From Smittia aterrima (taxonomy: Eukaryota; Arthropoda; Insecta; Diptera; Chironomidae), in contig CP093830.1 in NCBI GenBank assembly GCA_033063855.1, positions 11,532,854-11,596,853 on the forward strand: a stretch of DNA of 64,000 bases, read 5' to 3'. The notes under the pieces were generated by a model. It saw only the letters and a program-made list of their open reading frames with translations. It searched no databases and had not been told where the DNA came from. The translations under genes and the position numbers were made by a program. This document shows positions 9,101-21,100 of this stretch, one piece after another. Every line of letters begins with the position of its first letter. Within the stretch, counting starts at the first letter, position 1.

Positions 9101-12100
9101 CAGAAACGAAAAAATTACGCGCAATTGCCGAAATCACTTTCACGGGATTTCGATGCGGACCAGAAAGTCGACCGGCTTTTTACAACTTGGTGATAAGGCT
9201 TATCACGACACGGAAACAGCAAAAACTCTACGTCATTTGCTTCATTTATCGTTTCGACCAAAAAAAATTAATAAAATTTTGCACAAGAATTTTCTTTTTC
9301 TCACGAACTTCACGAATTCTTCTTTCCCGAAAGACGAAAAAGAAAAACGACTCGACTTGCCGGAATGCGGAGAATAAACTGAGCCGAAACAAACTATGAA
9401 GAAAATATCGAAGAAAAGAGCGAGTCTCGCAAAGGGAGGAACACACCTACAACAAAAATATGAGCACATGCTGCTCGCTCTTTGTCGTTTAAAGACACAC
9501 AAGCGGTTTTGTCGCGTAATTAACTGCTTAATATATTCGGAAAGAGCGCGACGATAGTCACTAAAATTATGAAAACTTGAACGCTTTGTTCATTTGCGTT
9601 TTTACTCGTAGAAATGACTTTTATCAGATTTACTGTTGATTATCAACTTATTAGATTTGTGCTTCTATTTCTGGTCGATTGTTTAATGCATCATTACAGT
9701 AAATCATCAATCAAATGATTCACATTACTTACCGCCACATGACAACCGCCATAACGATAATCATCAAACCGAAACAGCTTACTCCAATTGTTGCGATGAT
9801 CGCGAAGTCGTAGTAGTTCTGAACAAATCCCTTACGTTGCGAAGCTTCGATATACTCGCAGTTTGGCTGTAGATCGATCTAAAAGAAAAAGTCAATAGTT
9901 GTTCAGAGTGCGAACACACTAAAGTAATTAGCTAACGACTTACAGCTTTCGGTGGCATTGACTCGCCAATTTGCAGCTTCGTTGGATTGAAAATACTAAG
10001 AGAAGCAGCTTGCACTTTCACTTCATAGAACTCATTCATCGTTAAGTTCGGAATTCTCAACTAAAGAGAGTAAAAACTCATTAATCATAATTTCGCAATA
10101 ATCAGTCGAGTAAGACGACAAACCTCTGTCTCAATGTGGTCAGCTGAGGCGTTGATTTGAAATTGGCGATAAAAATCCCACTTCGATGATTTGTAGCTGA
10201 CGATGTAGAAGTCAATCGTATTATAGTAGATAACTGGTCGCTTCCATCTCATCAGAATCGTTCCATCCTTTTGACAAGCGAGATTCGTGATTGTTGGAGG
10301 TGAGGGGGCAGCAACATCGGTTCGTTGGATGAGTGGCGTTGATGCGTTTCCATCGTGTCTTGTTGTGATAGCGACGACGACAATTTTATATTCGGTGAAT
10401 GGGCCTGAGGGTAAATGAGATGGTAACTCTCGGAAAATGTTTTGCAACCGTCGGCAACTTACGCAATTTTTTGAGCGTATAATAATGAATCCCCGCTTCA
10501 CTTCGCATGCCGTTTTCAGGGTCGTTTTTCGGCATAGCCAGATGAGTTTGATTGAGCGATGTGTAATAGATTCGATAAATGAGATTCGGGCCGTTTGGCT
10601 TTTCGGGTTCAAGCCACGACACTTTTATCGTCGATGAAGTGACTTCGTGTACGGTCACATTTCGTGGATGCGATGGAACTGAAAGAAAAGGAAAGCAAAA
10701 ATTAAACTTCAAATAGGATTTAATGACTTTTTAACGAGTATCGGCCCTTTCGCTTTCAAGGACAAATCAGGCGCCTAAAGCAAGGTAAGTGCCAAACAAA
10801 TTAAAATTAGAGTCAATTCAATTGACACTTAAGAGCAATAATAATCAACGGTTGTTGTTTTTCGATTCTATTTTTAAAATCAAACTCTTTCGTTTGATTG
10901 CTTTTTGTCGAAGTCTGTAAATTGCCGCTACGAGATTGCTTCGCTATTGATAAGCAAACATTTGGGTCGTCGTCTTTCGTCATCGATTCTTGAGGAATCC
11001 TCGAAAGCCTTTTTAACAAAACCGCAATAGCTATTTCCGGAGATCAGCGAACATTTACGGCTTGAAATGAAATTCTTTTTGCCTTCGAATTATGGTAATC
11101 AAGTCATGTTGTAGGGAGAGAGGGAAATGTTGATGATCTCGATGATTGTCGAGTTGACGAGAGAGAATGTTCCGAGCATGAAGAACAGAAAAATCTAAAA
11201 TCCATCACGTTTTCTTGCGACATGCAGCAAAAGGCGAGCATCGTCGTCATCTGTAATGACATAGAATTTTTATGCATCGCGTAGAATGTGGAGCATTAAA
11301 TACAAACAAACAAGCATCGCCGTAAGAGCTGCTAAGCTGTTGATAGTGATAGAATGATTCATACGCTTCGAGTGAAAACTGGTTGTGGAGATTATTTTTA
11401 AATCACGGGAAAGAAAGAGAACAGCAAGGGAAAGGAGGAGAGAGCGATTGGGCGAGAGGCCAATTGCATAACTCTTGTAATTGGATGTTGACATGTCAAT
11501 TGCAATAGCGTCAGCTGACGGAAAGTCGCAATCTTTTCCTCTACTCCATTCTACCAACTCGATCTGATCATCTCATTCACATCAATCTCCAGCGGAGCGT
11601 AGAGCATAAAGAAAACGCTGCGACACATGAGACTTGAATCAAGTAAACAAGCTAAGTAGCTCTTTTCACCGTTTCCCCATTCATGTGAATTAGCACTAAT
11701 TAACTCCATTTGGATTACTGAAGTGTTCTCAATCAACTTTTTTTCGAAGGTAATTTAGTGACGACGACTGCACATTTTGCGCAGGAACGTGCGTTATCGA
11801 CACTCGAGTAAATGTATGTTAATGACTTTGAGTTCGAGGGGTCTTTTAGGACTAGGCTTGTCTCCTTACGGACAAAATTTAAAATTTCTAATCCTTAATG
11901 GCATCGAATTTGCATGTTTAAGTATGACTCGTTATAACGAGGGACAGAGCGAAGTCTTTCATTTTTTATCGCAACGAATTATTTACACAACTGTCTACAG
12001 AATACAGAATCGAGTACTGTCCTTGACAAATGATTAGCTTTGATATTTACCCATATCATTATCAATAACTTCTTTATCGCTTTCATCCATTTTCAATGTG

Positions 12101-15100
12101 ATTTCTAAGCGATTTTCACCGGCAGACTTGAGCGGAGATTGTGGAACATTATCGATTGATTGGGGAACTGTAAAGAAGATTCTGCTGGAGTCAGCTCCGG
12201 TCGAGGAAGTGGTTGTTTCGACCGATTCAAGCGGATGAGATGATGCACATACAGTTATCGCGATTAACAACGCGACCACTGTCGGTTCCATCTTTGTTTT
12301 CATTTCTTGTTTCTTCTTATCGATTTAAAGTGTTTTTATGTCTCTCAACAGCAGCTTCACGCACAGCGACTAACTTGCACAAATTTTTCGCGAGTGATTC
12401 ACTTGGAGGCTTTCTAAGTTTCGGGGCAGATTTTCTTCTCGTGCTGCTGCATTTTCTTCTTTCTTTCTTTATTTCGCTTGAAAAAACTCTAATCTCATTG
12501 TGTTTGATGGCACAGTTTCACTTGAGTTTCCCAAGTCAGCGGAATTTATGGAATTCTAATGACTCAATTGGAGATGAATCAATTGAACTATCTAATTGTG
12601 CACTTTTCTCGTGGGTTGCAATTACTGAAACAATTTTAATTTATGCGAGCTATGAATTTTCATGTTTTTAGTTCGAAAATGTCTTTCCCCGAACTTTTTG
12701 AACTTGAATTTACTTCTATTACTTTACGCGCTAGTTATTTGAGTTATTGACTTGTCTTTAGCGAGTTTAATATTGATTTTCATTGAGATTTCCAGCTCGA
12801 AAATATTTTTTCTCAACCACTGTGTTGCTCAAGGTGCTCACTAAAGCCAAGTAAAGTTTGAAACCAGATGTCGCTTTTTAGATAAAATTTATTTAGCGAC
12901 ATCTGGTTTTTTTTATGAAAACAAAAGAGGTTTTTAAACGGTCAATTTAAATTCAAATTAGGGTTCGTCGTTGCCACTAGGTGGCAGTTGGTTATAAAGT
13001 AAAATGTAAATTTACATCTGTGAAGTGTCTTTCGATATGTCAATTAAAAAGCTTTCGTTAAAGCTCAATTATCATGGAAGCTTTTGCAACGAATTAAATG
13101 ATAAATTAACAGAAAGGAGTCATCTCGATTTGATTTATAACAAAACAGATCATTCTTTAAAAGTCTCAAAACCTTGTTGACCAAGTTTCATTTCCAATAC
13201 AAAGAGTTTCGCATGAGAAACCCTCAAGACGGCAAATATTTCGTGATCAGACTGTAAATAAGATTTTCAAACTTGTCACATGTTCCCAAACAACAAAAAG
13301 GAAAACTTTTTCGTCGGCCACAATTTCTCGTTACAAGACAAAATCTTCTTCCGAAACAAATTAGAAAATAAAATTAAATTTGTTGCAACAGGGTGAAGTT
13401 TATAGAATTTACATTGCGAAAGATTTTGAAACAATTAAAACTTTCACTTGCTTGTCCTCTCTCTTTAGTTGCTCGTAAATGGTGCACGGCAAATCTTTAG
13501 AGTCAACAAAGAAACTTTACACTTCAGCGTCGGAGAAACTTTGTTTTTTCATGTGAAAGCCTTTTATTTTCACAACGAGTAGATTTTCCATTAAAAAGCT
13601 TAGTAAATTAAATTTAATCTCTCGGGCAGAGAAGAAACAATCGGAAAAACTATTCTCCAAAGAACACTCCGTGTGCATGAGACTGAACCGAAAAGCTCGA
13701 GGGAAAAGCCCAGAAATTTGACGTCAAGAGTGCTAGAGAATTTCGATCGAGAATTCACGCTTGCAAAGATTTTCCGCCTCGGAAGAAACAGCAACTCAAC
13801 AAATAAATTCGTTCATAATGAATGTTGATTTAGAAAATATGCAAAAGCTTTGAAACTAATTCTCCCCATGGAGAGATTTCAAAAATGCATGACGCTCCGA
13901 GGTAGAAGCGGAACATTCGATTCGGGGGAACGTTCATCAACTCAAAATATGCGAATTGCTTCTAACGTAAATTCGTCAGAACCCTGATCAACCTCCTCCT
14001 TCTCTTTCTATTTCAAACTCAACAAGAATTTCATGTGTTTGGTTGCATTGTGGTTGGGCGATAGCGAGAGAACTTTGCCAATAAACCCGCAGTTTTATTG
14101 ATTCCTAAAAATCAAACCAAACAATCCACTAATATTTGCCGATTGATGATTTTTTTTTTCTCGCTTCCTTTCAGTCCTCGGTTTCCTATTTTTTATTTCA
14201 TTTCGAAGGGATCGTTATTGATATTTATTCGTGAAAATCAAAAATCTCATTGCGAGTCGAACAAAAAAAATCCCTAAGCGGGAAAAGTTATTTCAATATA
14301 TTTTCAATCCCTACACGCTCACGTTTCAACCTCCCACCTCCGCAATGCTCAGTCAACCAACCGAGAAAACCCCAAAACTTTTTTTTTCCATTCATTGTGA
14401 ATGTGTTGTAGCGCAAAGAGAAAAAAAAGTAAAATTTCATATTGTGGTTTTCGCTCAGAGGTTTTTAATTATAATGTTGCCTACTTCGAAGAGCTTTCTC
14501 GCAATTTTGTATGTGAATGGTGTTTGATCAAACAAATGCGAGACGAGAAATGTAATTTTCATGAGTTCTTCCTCTCGCAACAAAGCACTTTGTTCAACCG
14601 CACCGTCGAGAAAAGAGAAGAATTCTGAGGAAATCACATTTTGAGCTTCAGCAATAATAATGGAAATGATCCATCTGTTACTTCATTAATTTTGCATTTC
14701 TTATGATTCGAAAAGGGAAGACTGAAGCGTTCTTTTGATGAGACAATTCCTAATTGACGAATCAGTGTCTAGGGATTTTTCCCAACTCGACACGTTCAAG
14801 AAGGTTTTACGATGATTAAATCAAGATACGAAAGAAAAAACACATTTTCACTCTTTAAAGAAATATTTTTTCTCTTTAATGCGAGAACCGAATTTCATGT
14901 TAAGTGAATTTTAAAGCGCCCCCGCATTCGGTTTCATGCAGTTGAATAATGTGTAATCTTATTATGTGCTCATGATTCGTACGAGGAACCGTCTTGCTCG
15001 ACATGCACTTTACATTTGCATTGCATTGTCGGAGGGGAAGCTGTTCATGTCATTGCATTTGTAATCTGAATTCCGAAACTTTAACGCTTCAAGTGATACA

Positions 15101-18100
15101 TCCAACAATGTTTACTGTGAGCGCGCAGTGAGGAGCGTCTGAACAGTCTTTCAAACTGAGATTACAGCAACTAATCAACGATGATTGCAATTTGCAACCT
15201 CTTAAGCTTCATAAAATCTATGGACTCTGCAATAACGTTCACTTAAACTAAAAGCTCTCGACCACTTGAAATAATTTATTAAATTGCAATTCCATTAGTG
15301 GATGAGAAGCTTTAAAAATGAGCAGCGAAATCCTCGCTCGCCAACATTTAAATAAATATTAAATTTCATTTATCAAAAATGCAAAGAATTTTCTCGTTGG
15401 CAAAATTTTTAGTTTTCCGACTCGCTCAGTGAAACAAGCAAAGCTTAATCTTTCTAGTTTCACTGCTCGGTAAGCAAATACAAAGTTTATTCTCATTCGA
15501 ACCTTTCCCTTTGCTTTCTTTCTCTTTCTTCTGAAATCCGCTCAGAGATTTATATTTATTTAAGTTTTCAGTGGCATAAATATTTATTTTCTTGTGGCCT
15601 CCGAACTGTTTTATGTCTGTGACTGTTGTCACAGCTTCGCTAGCTTCCAAACGGATAATCATCGTCACCGAGACTAAACATTGGAGTGCGGGAAATCCTG
15701 TGATGATCCCTTGAACTGACTGACACACTCGAACAACACTCGAGCGCTTTATGAACATTGTTTCAACTGCTGACATTCACAACAAACAGCAGAGGCTTTA
15801 AACTTTCAAGTGGAATGACGACATAAAATTCAGGAGTTTTATGTTCTCTGTAGAGGATTTCGTCCTCACCAACCGTCGAGTTGAGCGAAATACCTTGCGA
15901 GAAGGTTTGAGGACATAAAATAATATTTAATCAACATTTGAACCCTTTGAACGCTTAGCATTTGCAAATTGTCTCTGAAAATACTTTTTTCTGTCCATTT
16001 TAATTTTCCCTCTCTCGCTCCTGCTCGATGCTTTCACATTAAAAGCATTTACGTTCGCCTCAGCACCACGAGACAATTCCTTTGGGGATTTTTAACCTTT
16101 GCGAATGATTTGACGTCAAAATCAAATTCTCGATTTGCTCGAGTCGAACATTTAAAATGTGAAATGAGGAATCCTTCAGTTGGCCCTCGTCTGCTTATTA
16201 TTCATAGTTTTCCGGATTTTCTGCTTCGACAGTTTTCGATGAATTTCCTTTTCTTTTACGATATTTGTAATTTCGTTTGATTTGATGCTCCGAAAGTCCC
16301 TCATGCGAGCATAGACAAACTCAAATCGCTTAAGTCGAGAGAATCCAGATTTTATTTCAAGATCGAGGGAATCTTGGAAACTTTTCATTTGTTTTAGAAT
16401 TGGTCAAAACTTTCTTGAAATTAAATTTGTTCGTGAAGTTTCTCTAAATTAAAATATTTATCAAGATGAACGGCATCAATTGTTGTGCTTTGTGCGGCCA
16501 TGAATTCGACGAAGGAAATTTTGTTTATGCAACCAGCAGCGGATTTTTGTTTCACGCTGGAGAATGTTTTCGTCGTGGCTTGTGAGTTCTGAGTTAAAAA
16601 TTCTTTTATGGAAATTTGATTATTTATTCTTCGTTCTAGGGCTTCTGGCGATACCTTGAAATCAGTTCATCAAAAGCAACCAATCAACAGTGGAATCAAG
16701 CAAGATTACCTTAATGGAATGATAGCAAATATTGCACAAGCTTTGCAAACGTTCAATAAATATTTCTTCGGCAATTTCACATCAAACGAATCTCATCAGC
16801 ATTATTAGCTTTGAAGAGGTCGATGGTCAATGACAGAAGCTTGCTTAAGTAAAATTACCTTGTTACAAAATTATCAATAAACGTTTCCTCAAAGAGAGTG
16901 ATTACCCAATTTGATGTTTTTTAACGCAGTTTTAGCAAAGCTTTAAATACAGTTAGCAAAGGCTTAATAGTAAACATTAAAAAGTAAATTTCATTGCGAA
17001 GAGATTGGGTTCGAATCCCATCAAAGCTAGCAATTTATGGTGTTTTGAGGTTCCTTTTTTATTGAATTTCTTGATTATTTCTAATTTTTCTAGTGAAATC
17101 GTCATTTGTTACTTTCGTTGTTCAATTCTATATCAATTCTTTTTTTGCTAATTTTTTTATCAAACAAACTAAAGACAATCAAATAATTTTTAAAACAATT
17201 TTCATTCGAAGAAATTTCAATTTCATTTTGAAACCAAATCTTAGCAATCATTTGAAAACTTCTCATTTCTTTATCATCTTGCTTAACTTGAAAACAACAA
17301 AATTGTTTAAAAATCTATTTCTTATTGAGACATTTCAAGTTTCAAGATGAGCAAAAGTTCATGTGCTTCGTGTAAAAGTAATTTTGTTGAAGGAGATTTC
17401 GTGTACGCCACCAAAAATGGATTTTTATTCCACGCAGGAGAATGTTTTCGTCGAGGCCTGTAAGCTAAATATTTAAGTTATTGTCCAATAAACTTCATTA
17501 TTTTTTAAAAGAAATTCTGACGATGATCTTCATTCGATTAAACAACAAAAGAAGACCGACAATGGAGCAAAGCTCGATCGCCTAAACAATTCACTAAGAA
17601 GCGTTGCCTTAGCTTTGCATTCCTTCAAAAATCGATATCAAGCATTGAATCCACTACGACCACGTAATCGTTACCGAGAACGATCAACAAGAGAGCCATG
17701 AGAAAGAATTTCATTTTCAAATTTGAAGAAAATTTTCAAGTTAAATCAGAAAATAAACTTTTAAGGAAATGAATCCTCAAAACAACTTTCTCTCCCTTCA
17801 AAAGACAAAAGGGTTGTGCATCGAAATCCTCGACAATTCCTTCTTCTGACCCAAATATCGACAGTGACGAACGAATGTGAGTGAGAAGCCATTAACAATA
17901 ATCGAAACGATGTTTCTTCTTTCGTCTCGAGTCCCTTACTTTATCCTCGGTCGCCAATTGTGCAAAACGGCAGCAAAAAGATTTCGTAAAGAGACATAAC
18001 GATAATCTCGGCCGCCTGGAAATCTTGATAAATTGTGCTCGCATTACGCAAACGACATTTGAATAATTTCCATTCTTTATTCTCGAGAATTGTTGTCGCT

Positions 18101-21100
18101 TGCTTTGAGTTTTCTTCGCCATAATTTGATGTTCGTCGCGACCTTCTGGGTCAGAGTGACCACAAGTGAAATGCTGAGAAAGAAAATTGTTTAGTTTATC
18201 TTCGAATGGTCAGCATTGTTGATTGAAATCTCGAGATGATTCATTGGCTCTTGGTTCTCTCCATGATTTGCGATGTGATTCTCCAATTTGTGGCAGCGCT
18301 TACCGTCATTGTCTTATCTTCCAGTAGAAGCGAATTTGTTATTCAGATTGCGAATGTGTAATGGAACAATCTGTCACTTTGCGTCCTCATTTATTACCTT
18401 AGCGAGCGAGGCAAATGACATTGAAAACGTTCCTGACTCGACTATTGTTCCGACTTAATCGTCAAGTGAACGTCAAATCAAAGGAAATTCCGAAAATATT
18501 TTCGGGTCTCAGTCATAACAATAAGCAGAGAATCGAGAGGAGCAGATCGCTTTAATTTATGTACATGAACATGGCCGAGACAATGGAGAAACGAAATGCC
18601 CAGAGGAGATTCTTCTTGCGTAGTTTTCGGTTACAAACGGAGCATGAAATATAAATGAGATCTGGGAAATGCGAAGAAGAAAGGAATTGCCAGACGTTGA
18701 GAGGAAACAAAGTTGAGAGAGTCAAGCGATAGTTGCTGATTTATAGCTTGAAGTCTCTATTGGCTTTTATTGTTCAACATTAACCAACTTTCATGCCAGA
18801 TTTCATCTTTTACACCTCACTCGAGCATCATCATCGTTCGGATTATTTATTCTCTTCGAAGCTCAAAATTGGAAATTCACTTTCCTATAACTTGCCCCCA
18901 GTCATTTTAAAATTTGAAATCTCTCGTTGCATCCACTCACGTCGTCGTGATGATTCCGGTGCCTGCTTGAAATTATGAATTTATTATTTCTCGTTTATAT
19001 TTTGTGTTTCATTGTGTGTCGGTTGTCATTGTTTGGTTGCCTTTTTGCCTCGTCGTTGTTCGTCTGATTATGTCATTTCGTTCATAGTCTGATGGCCTCA
19101 AAGCACAAAAAGCAGTCAGGAAAGTATTTGCCTGATAAACTTCCCCTTATTTCGTAATTCTCCATGGTAATGTTCATGCCCCAAACGAATAAATGCGAGA
19201 GCAAAGAAATATTAATAACGAGATATATCTCCATTCATGCTCCCCCGACAATGAGCTACACTGATTCCAGATGATGATGCCCTGAAGCGGTTGAAGCATG
19301 AACGAAATTAAACACAGTCAGCCAACTGTGCCAGCCATAAGCTTTCGCCAAGCAACAAGAAAGTTGTGCAGGGAATGTCTGCTATTCAGAGAACGAGGAG
19401 TAAAGAATGTCTTCTCATCTTGAGATGAATTTCCTTCAGCATGTCCTCCATCGGAACAAGGAACGCTCGATGTCTTAAACAAAGATGAGAACAGTGAAGC
19501 TTTAACTTCATGAGGACGAAAACGGAGAAGGAAAAGCAAACAGCTGTAACGCTTCAACGGGATCCCTTCTCCGAATAACTGCTTCGAGTTTGGTTTCTGC
19601 ATATTTTGTTATCCATAGTTTAGCGCTTTCTGTTTTCCGTTTAGCACATTTTTCCTTTGGGTTATTTGCTGAAAGAGAAACCTTGAGAAAAATCTTCTAC
19701 CTGGACGAAAAAAGCTTTTGAATCTCGTCTCACTGCTTTCTTTAACTGCTCGTTTGCACAATCATACATGGAAAGACGAGAGATTTGCCTTCAAGGTAAA
19801 ATAGAAAATGGAAAACTCGACATAAAGGCAACTCAAAAGGAAACACGAGCAAAGGTATCCTTTTAAATTAGTTTTCGCATTTCCTCACTCTTTGGAAGTT
19901 TCAATTTCAGCCATTTATCATGAACGCTTTCAGCGATGGCTTCAAATAAGTAAATAAATAAAAAGATCTTTCTTCTTCTTTTTCTCTTGGTTTTTTTTCT
20001 GATGTAGCAAAACGCTCGAGGAAACTGTTATATTGAGAATTTTCTTGTTTACAAATTTCTTCGGAGAAACTCAAGATTTGCTCTATTCCTGAGGTTTCTT
20101 TTCAATTGTTAACGGGCTGAAAAATATTATTTCTGCAAATAACATCAACCGCTTCCACTTCCTCTCTTTCTCTCCTTTCCTTTTTTTTTGTAAGGGAAAA
20201 ACAATTAAATCTTCCATTTTAGTATTTGCCTCGGCTCTGAGGTGGAAAAGTTTTTATTGTCCGTAATGGCTTTAATAGGTCTTTCCGTTTTAAATTAAAA
20301 AGGGGTTCTTCTTCAAATTGGGAAGCGTTCAAAAGTAATTAAACCGAGAACGCAGCGAAAAATATTTGCGGAATCAATTTTTTATGACTTGGAGTTTACA
20401 ATTTATTTCCGGATGGACCATTTCGTTAAATACCTTTTCAGATGTTTTTCGGTATTTTATTTTTTTATTTGGATTATTTCATAAACTCTGTCGCAACCTC
20501 ATCAGACTTATCGATAAAATCTTCGTTAATCCTACCTTCGGATGCTTCTTTGCAACTTTTTTTTATAAAGAAAATATTTTGTTACAAAGCTTTGATGGAA
20601 ATCAAAAGAGAAAAAGGATTTTAAAGAATAAAAGGCAAAAGGGAGTTGTTCGGAAATGATGTAGCTTAATGGTTTCAAAAGCTAATTCTGTTTTAATCTA
20701 AAGTCACGTGACTTTCGAATAAGCCCAAAGCATTATATTCGTGTTATCCGACTGCGTTAACATGAATCCCGTGAAAAGAGGAAAAAATCCTTCGCTTTTT
20801 TTGCGCCATCAGCAAAAGGAAGAGAACTTCCAGAAAAAAGCTGTCTGGGAAGTTGAGATAAGCGCATGGATGAGAATGAAGGAGGAAAAGTGCTTCGTTT
20901 AAGGAAAATGCACTTCCACGTCTCTTCTGTGAACGGGTTAAGTCGACAGAATATCATCTTCGCATGGTGTCTTTGTCGCGTTGACACATTGAAAATACAT
21001 CTCGTGTGCATGAGCAAATAAATTCTTCACTCTGTCTCTCGAAACATTCTTTCCCCCTTTTATATATAAAAAGTCACTCAACACTTTTGTGTTTCTTTGC

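Larger units (their letters stand above)
12304..15284. other. Ptp99A long intron, left part (upstream of alternative exon)
   Basis: Would contain the promoter of the short isoform. It includes a perfect 14-base hairpin at 12862-12908 and a CTCF-like motif at 12974-12987 (listed separately). No further coding sequence supported. Confidence 0.5.
15285..18838. repeat. Left arm of large inverted duplication
   Basis: About 3.55 kb present in reverse orientation at 36884-40432. Outer parts are nearly identical: the 17892-18122 and 37601-37831 segments translate identically, and 15426-15776 versus 39937-40287 differ by one residue in translation. The middle, carrying the zinc-motif genes, is more diverged and rearranged. 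The arm lies in the Ptp99A intron between exons 22692 and 10678. Boundaries are placed where alignment by eye stops. Confidence 0.85.

Noticed and set aside
12034..12050. Reading the 12303 ORF to its stop as an independent 89 aa peptide
   Set aside because: Possible, but the phase-matched donor and the FNIII boundary junction favour an alternative Ptp99A exon.
15426..15776. 116-codon frame repeated at 39937-40287
   Set aside because: Also inside the repeat arms. Differences do not show codon bias and no splice or poly(A) support was seen.
15969..16280. 103-codon frame repeated at 39394-39744
   Set aside because: Same reason; the right copy runs on into non-homologous repeat sequence.
16952..17032. 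Functional tRNA gene
   Set aside because: Box B is perfect but the anticodon arm is irregular and related degenerate copies exist nearby, pointing to a repeat.
17892..18122. 76-codon frame identical to one at 37601-37831
   Set aside because: The identity comes from the inverted duplication. It has no homology and the same DNA is equally open on other frames; conservation is of DNA, not protein.
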